Source: Deltaproteobacteria bacterium (GTDB lineage: Bacteria; Desulfobacterota; DSM-4660; Desulfatiglandales; Desulfatiglandaceae). Taken from it: a DNA stretch of 8,253 bases. Made by a program: the position numbers and the translations under genes. The stretch is taken from assembly GCA_013349725.1 (NCBI GenBank), contig DUZB01000062.1, forward strand, positions 3,937 through 12,189, read 5' to 3'. The notes beneath the pieces are model-generated. The model searched no databases. It worked only from the letters and a program-made list of their open reading frames with translations, and had not been told where the DNA came from. Below, piece after piece: positions 6,074-8,253 of this stretch (position 1 is the first letter of the stretch; each line of letters begins with the position of its first letter).

Positions 6074-8253
6074 ATGGAAAAACTGATCCATTTTGTCTTG
6101 AAAAACCACCTCTTGATGGCTCTGCTGGCATTGGGGGTCTTTGCCGGAGGCTGGGCCAGTTACCGCAACCTCCCTGTGGACGCCTTTCCGGATGTCTCCC
6201 CTGCCTTGGTGCAGGTCTTCACCGAGACCGAGGGGCTTGCCCCGGAAGAAGTGGAAAGATACGTTACCTATCCCATTGAAGTGGTCATGAACGGCCTGCC
6301 GAAGCTCAAAGAGATCCGCTCCATCTCCAACTTTGGCCTGTCCGTGGTGAATATCTATTTCGAGGATGGGACAGACATCTATTTTGCCCGCCAACAGGTA
6401 GGGGAACGACTCCAGACGGCCAGAGAAGAGATTCCGCAGGGATTCGGGGATCCGGAAATGGGGCCGATTTCCACCGGACTGGGGCAGATCCTGTTTTACC
6501 TGGTGGAGGACGAAACAGGGACGCGCAGCGCAGAGGAGATGAGGGGCATTCAGGACTGGCTGATCAAGTTCAACCTTCAGACCGTACCGGGTGTCACCGA
6601 AATACTCTCGCTTGGCGGCCAGATCAAACAGTTCCAGGTGGAAGTAAGGCCCGAGGATTTGCTCCGCTATGACTTAACTATCGCTGACGTGGTAAAGGCT
6701 GTCAAGGCCAACAACGCCAACGTAGGGGCCCAATATCTCGTGAAGAATGACGAGCAATACATCGTTCGGTCCGTCGGCATTGCCGAGAAGATCGATGATC
6801 TGAAAAAGATCGTGCTTAAGGTCAAAGACGGGATACCTGTCTATCTCGATCAGGTTGCCCGGTTGAGGATTGGCGGAGAGATCCGCACGGGCATGGCCAC
6901 CATGGACGGCAAGGGTGAAGCGGTGGTCGGGATGGTGCTGAAGCTGATCGGCGCCAACACCTCCAGGGTGATAAAAGACGTCAAGAAAAAGATCATGGAA
7001 ATTGAAAAGATCCTTCCCCCGGGCATCCGTGTGATCCCCTATTACGATCAGGCAACCCTCGTGGAAAAAAGCGTCAAGACCGTGACCGACGCGCTGTACG
7101 TCGCTGTAATTCTGGTAGCCCTGGTGCTGCTGGTCTTCATGGGGGGGCTGCGCCCCAGTATTGTGGTGGCCCTGTCCATCCCCTTTTCCATCTTCTTTGC
7201 CATGATCATGATGAGATTCCTGGGTATTTCAGCCAATCTCATGTCATTCGGGGGCCTGGCCATTGCCATAGGCATGATGGTGGACGGCGCCATCGTCATG
7301 GTGGAAAACATCGATCGCGCATTCAAGGAGGCAGACCCGAACGGCACGCGCATCCTTGTCCTGGTCCGGGCGTGCGCCCAAGTCGCCCGCCCGATCCTGT
7401 TTGCCATTGCCATCATCATCATTGTCTTTCTCCCCCTATTCACCCTTCAAGGTGTTGAAGGGAAGACCTTCAAACCCTTGGCCTACACGGTTTCGCTGGC
7501 CATGCTGGGGTCGCTCATTTTTGCCCTGCTCTTAACCCCTGTAGGGGCACATCTCCTGATGCGCCAACAAAAAATGGCCGGGGAACAAAAAATCCCGAAA
7601 GAACCGTTCCTTGTTCGATTGCTTCTTAAGCCTTACCGCCCGATTGTCTCCCTGTTCGTTCATCATCGTTTTCTGGCCGTATGCCTGGCTGTCTTTATGT
7701 TGGCTGGAGGCGCTTTGATCTTCCCTCGCCTGGGTTCCGAGTTCGTTCCGCGACTCAACGAGGGGGATCTCCTCATACGGGCGACCATGGCGCCTTCCAT
7801 CTCCCTGGAGGAAGCCGGAAAGACAATGCTGCGGTTTGAGCGGCGGCTGATGCAGCGTTTCCCTGAAGTCATTCGGGTCGTTACGCGGGTCGGCCGCGGC
7901 GAGGTGGGGGCCCATGCCGATCCGATCAATAGTGCCGAGGCATTCGTGGCCCTGAAACCTCAAGATCAATGGAGGACCGCTGACAGCCCGGAGGGGCTTT
8001 ACACCCTTATCAGTGAAGACCTGGAGGCCTTTCCCGGCGCCAAGTTCAATGTCACCCAGCCGATTGCGGCAGCAGTGGACGAACTCCTTACGGGAACCAA
8101 AGCAGATCTGGCCATAAAGATCTTTGGCCCCGAAATGGAGGTTCTCAAGGAGAAGGCCGAAGAGATCGAAGCGCTGATCCGGAAGGTACGGGGGGCCGCG
8201 GATGTTCAGAGTGATCAGGTTACCGGAACGCCGCAGGTACGCATCCGGATCGA
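6074..8253 (+). CDS. czcA: CzcA/CusA-family heavy-metal RND pump (3' end missing)
   Basis: The frame is open for 726 codons and runs off the window; family members are about 1,020-1,070 residues, so roughly 70% is present. The ATG at 6074 has AGGGG 8 bases upstream and lies 15 bases after czcB. It is the proton-driven inner-membrane pump that moves metal ions from periplasm or cytoplasm into the CzcB-CzcC path. Visible are TM1 (12-30), the porter-domain start LPVDAFPDVSPALVQV (33-48) and VTYPIEVVMNGLPKL (64-78). TM2-TM6 lie at about 340-495, followed by TM7 (about 532-550) and the second periplasmic part beginning GSEFVPRLNEGDLL (554-567). TM4 reads AIAIGMMVDGAIVMVEN (396-412), keeping Asp404 and Glu411 of the proton relay; CzcA's extra Asp402 is Ala398 here. 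By my alignment the CusA Met triad is Val558, Ser620 and Glu670. The substrate is uncertain. Confidence 0.94.
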   Translation, partial: MEKLIHFVLKNHLLMALLALGVFAGGWASYRNLPVDAFPDVSPALVQVFTETEGLAPEEVERYVTYPIEVVMNGLPKLKEIRSISNFGLSVVNIYFEDGTDIYFARQQVGERLQTAREEIPQGFGDPEMGPISTGLGQILFYLVEDETGTRSAEEMRGIQDWLIKFNLQTVPGVTEILSLGGQIKQFQVEVRPEDLLRYDLTIADVVKAVKANNANVGAQYLVKNDEQYIVRSVGIAEKIDDLKKIVLKVKDGIPVYLDQVARLRIGGEIRTGMATMDGKGEAVVGMVLKLIGANTSRVIKDVKKKIMEIEKILPPGIRVIPYYDQATLVEKSVKTVTDALYVAVILVALVLLVFMGGLRPSIVVALSIPFSIFFAMIMMRFLGISANLMSFGGLAIAIGMMVDGAIVMVENIDRAFKEADPNGTRILVLVRACAQVARPILFAIAIIIIVFLPLFTLQGVEGKTFKPLAYTVSLAMLGSLIFALLLTPVGAHLLMRQQKMAGEQKIPKEPFLVRLLLKPYRPIVSLFVHHRFLAVCLAVFMLAGGALIFPRLGSEFVPRLNEGDLLIRATMAPSISLEEAGKTMLRFERRLMQRFPEVIRVVTRVGRGEVGAHADPINSAEAFVALKPQDQWRTADSPEGLYTLISEDLEAFPGAKFNVTQPIAAAVDELLTGTKADLAIKIFGPEMEVLKEKAEEIEALIRKVRGAADVQSDQVTGTPQVRIRI

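Noticed and set aside
7048..7443. 131-codon - strand frame rich in Met, Arg and Thr
   Set aside because: Antisense shadow of the membrane segments of czcA; composition reflects codon bias of the real gene.

Overview
The window looks like ordinary chromosome from a Gram-negative bacterium, most likely an anaerobic deltaproteobacterium (Desulfobacterota) or a relative. This rests on three things. It has a two-subunit NAD-linked dihydroorotate dehydrogenase (PyrK + PyrDB), which is common in Firmicutes and in such anaerobes. It has a three-part RND metal efflux operon that needs an outer membrane. It has a small Cys-containing exported protein of a type I recall from deltaproteobacterial metal-efflux operons. 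The taxonomic call is inference; no rRNA or other marker is present.

Left part (1-2254). The last 57 codons of a histidine-phosphatase-family gene end on the + strand at 174, and a short hairpin-plus-T-tract terminator overlaps its stop codon. Facing it on the - strand is a compact operon read right to left: pyrK (2254-1466), pyrD (1463-546, only 2 bases after the pyrK stop), then a small exported-protein gene (532-177) that appears broken by a -1 frameshift just after its signal peptide. PyrK and PyrD together form the heterotetrameric enzyme that oxidises dihydroorotate to orotate and passes electrons through FMN, FAD and a [2Fe-2S] cluster to NAD+.

Middle (2255-2834). This is a 580-bp divergent intergenic region with no convincing gene. 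It holds a plausible promoter for pyrK on the left and a good sigma70-like promoter for the right-hand operon at its far end, plus a few short repeats.

Right part (2835-8253, + strand). A small exported Cys-containing protein comes first. A 200-bp gap follows that carries a perfect 11-bp inverted repeat. Then come czcC (outer-membrane channel), czcB (periplasmic adaptor lipoprotein with His-rich ends) and czcA (inner-membrane RND pump, cut by the window end). The three pump genes are tightly spaced and form one proton-driven heavy-metal efflux complex across both membranes. The pump has mixed signatures: its TM4 proton-relay segment resembles CusA, but the periplasmic methionines that bind Cu/Ag in CusA are missing and those positions look CzcA-like. 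Substrate is therefore uncertain, with a divalent metal slightly favoured. No metal sensor gene lies in the window.

I did not find a wholly new system. The most unusual items are the small Cys-containing exported protein ahead of the pump, the mixed pump signature, the frameshifted gene after pyrD, and the palindrome before czcC.
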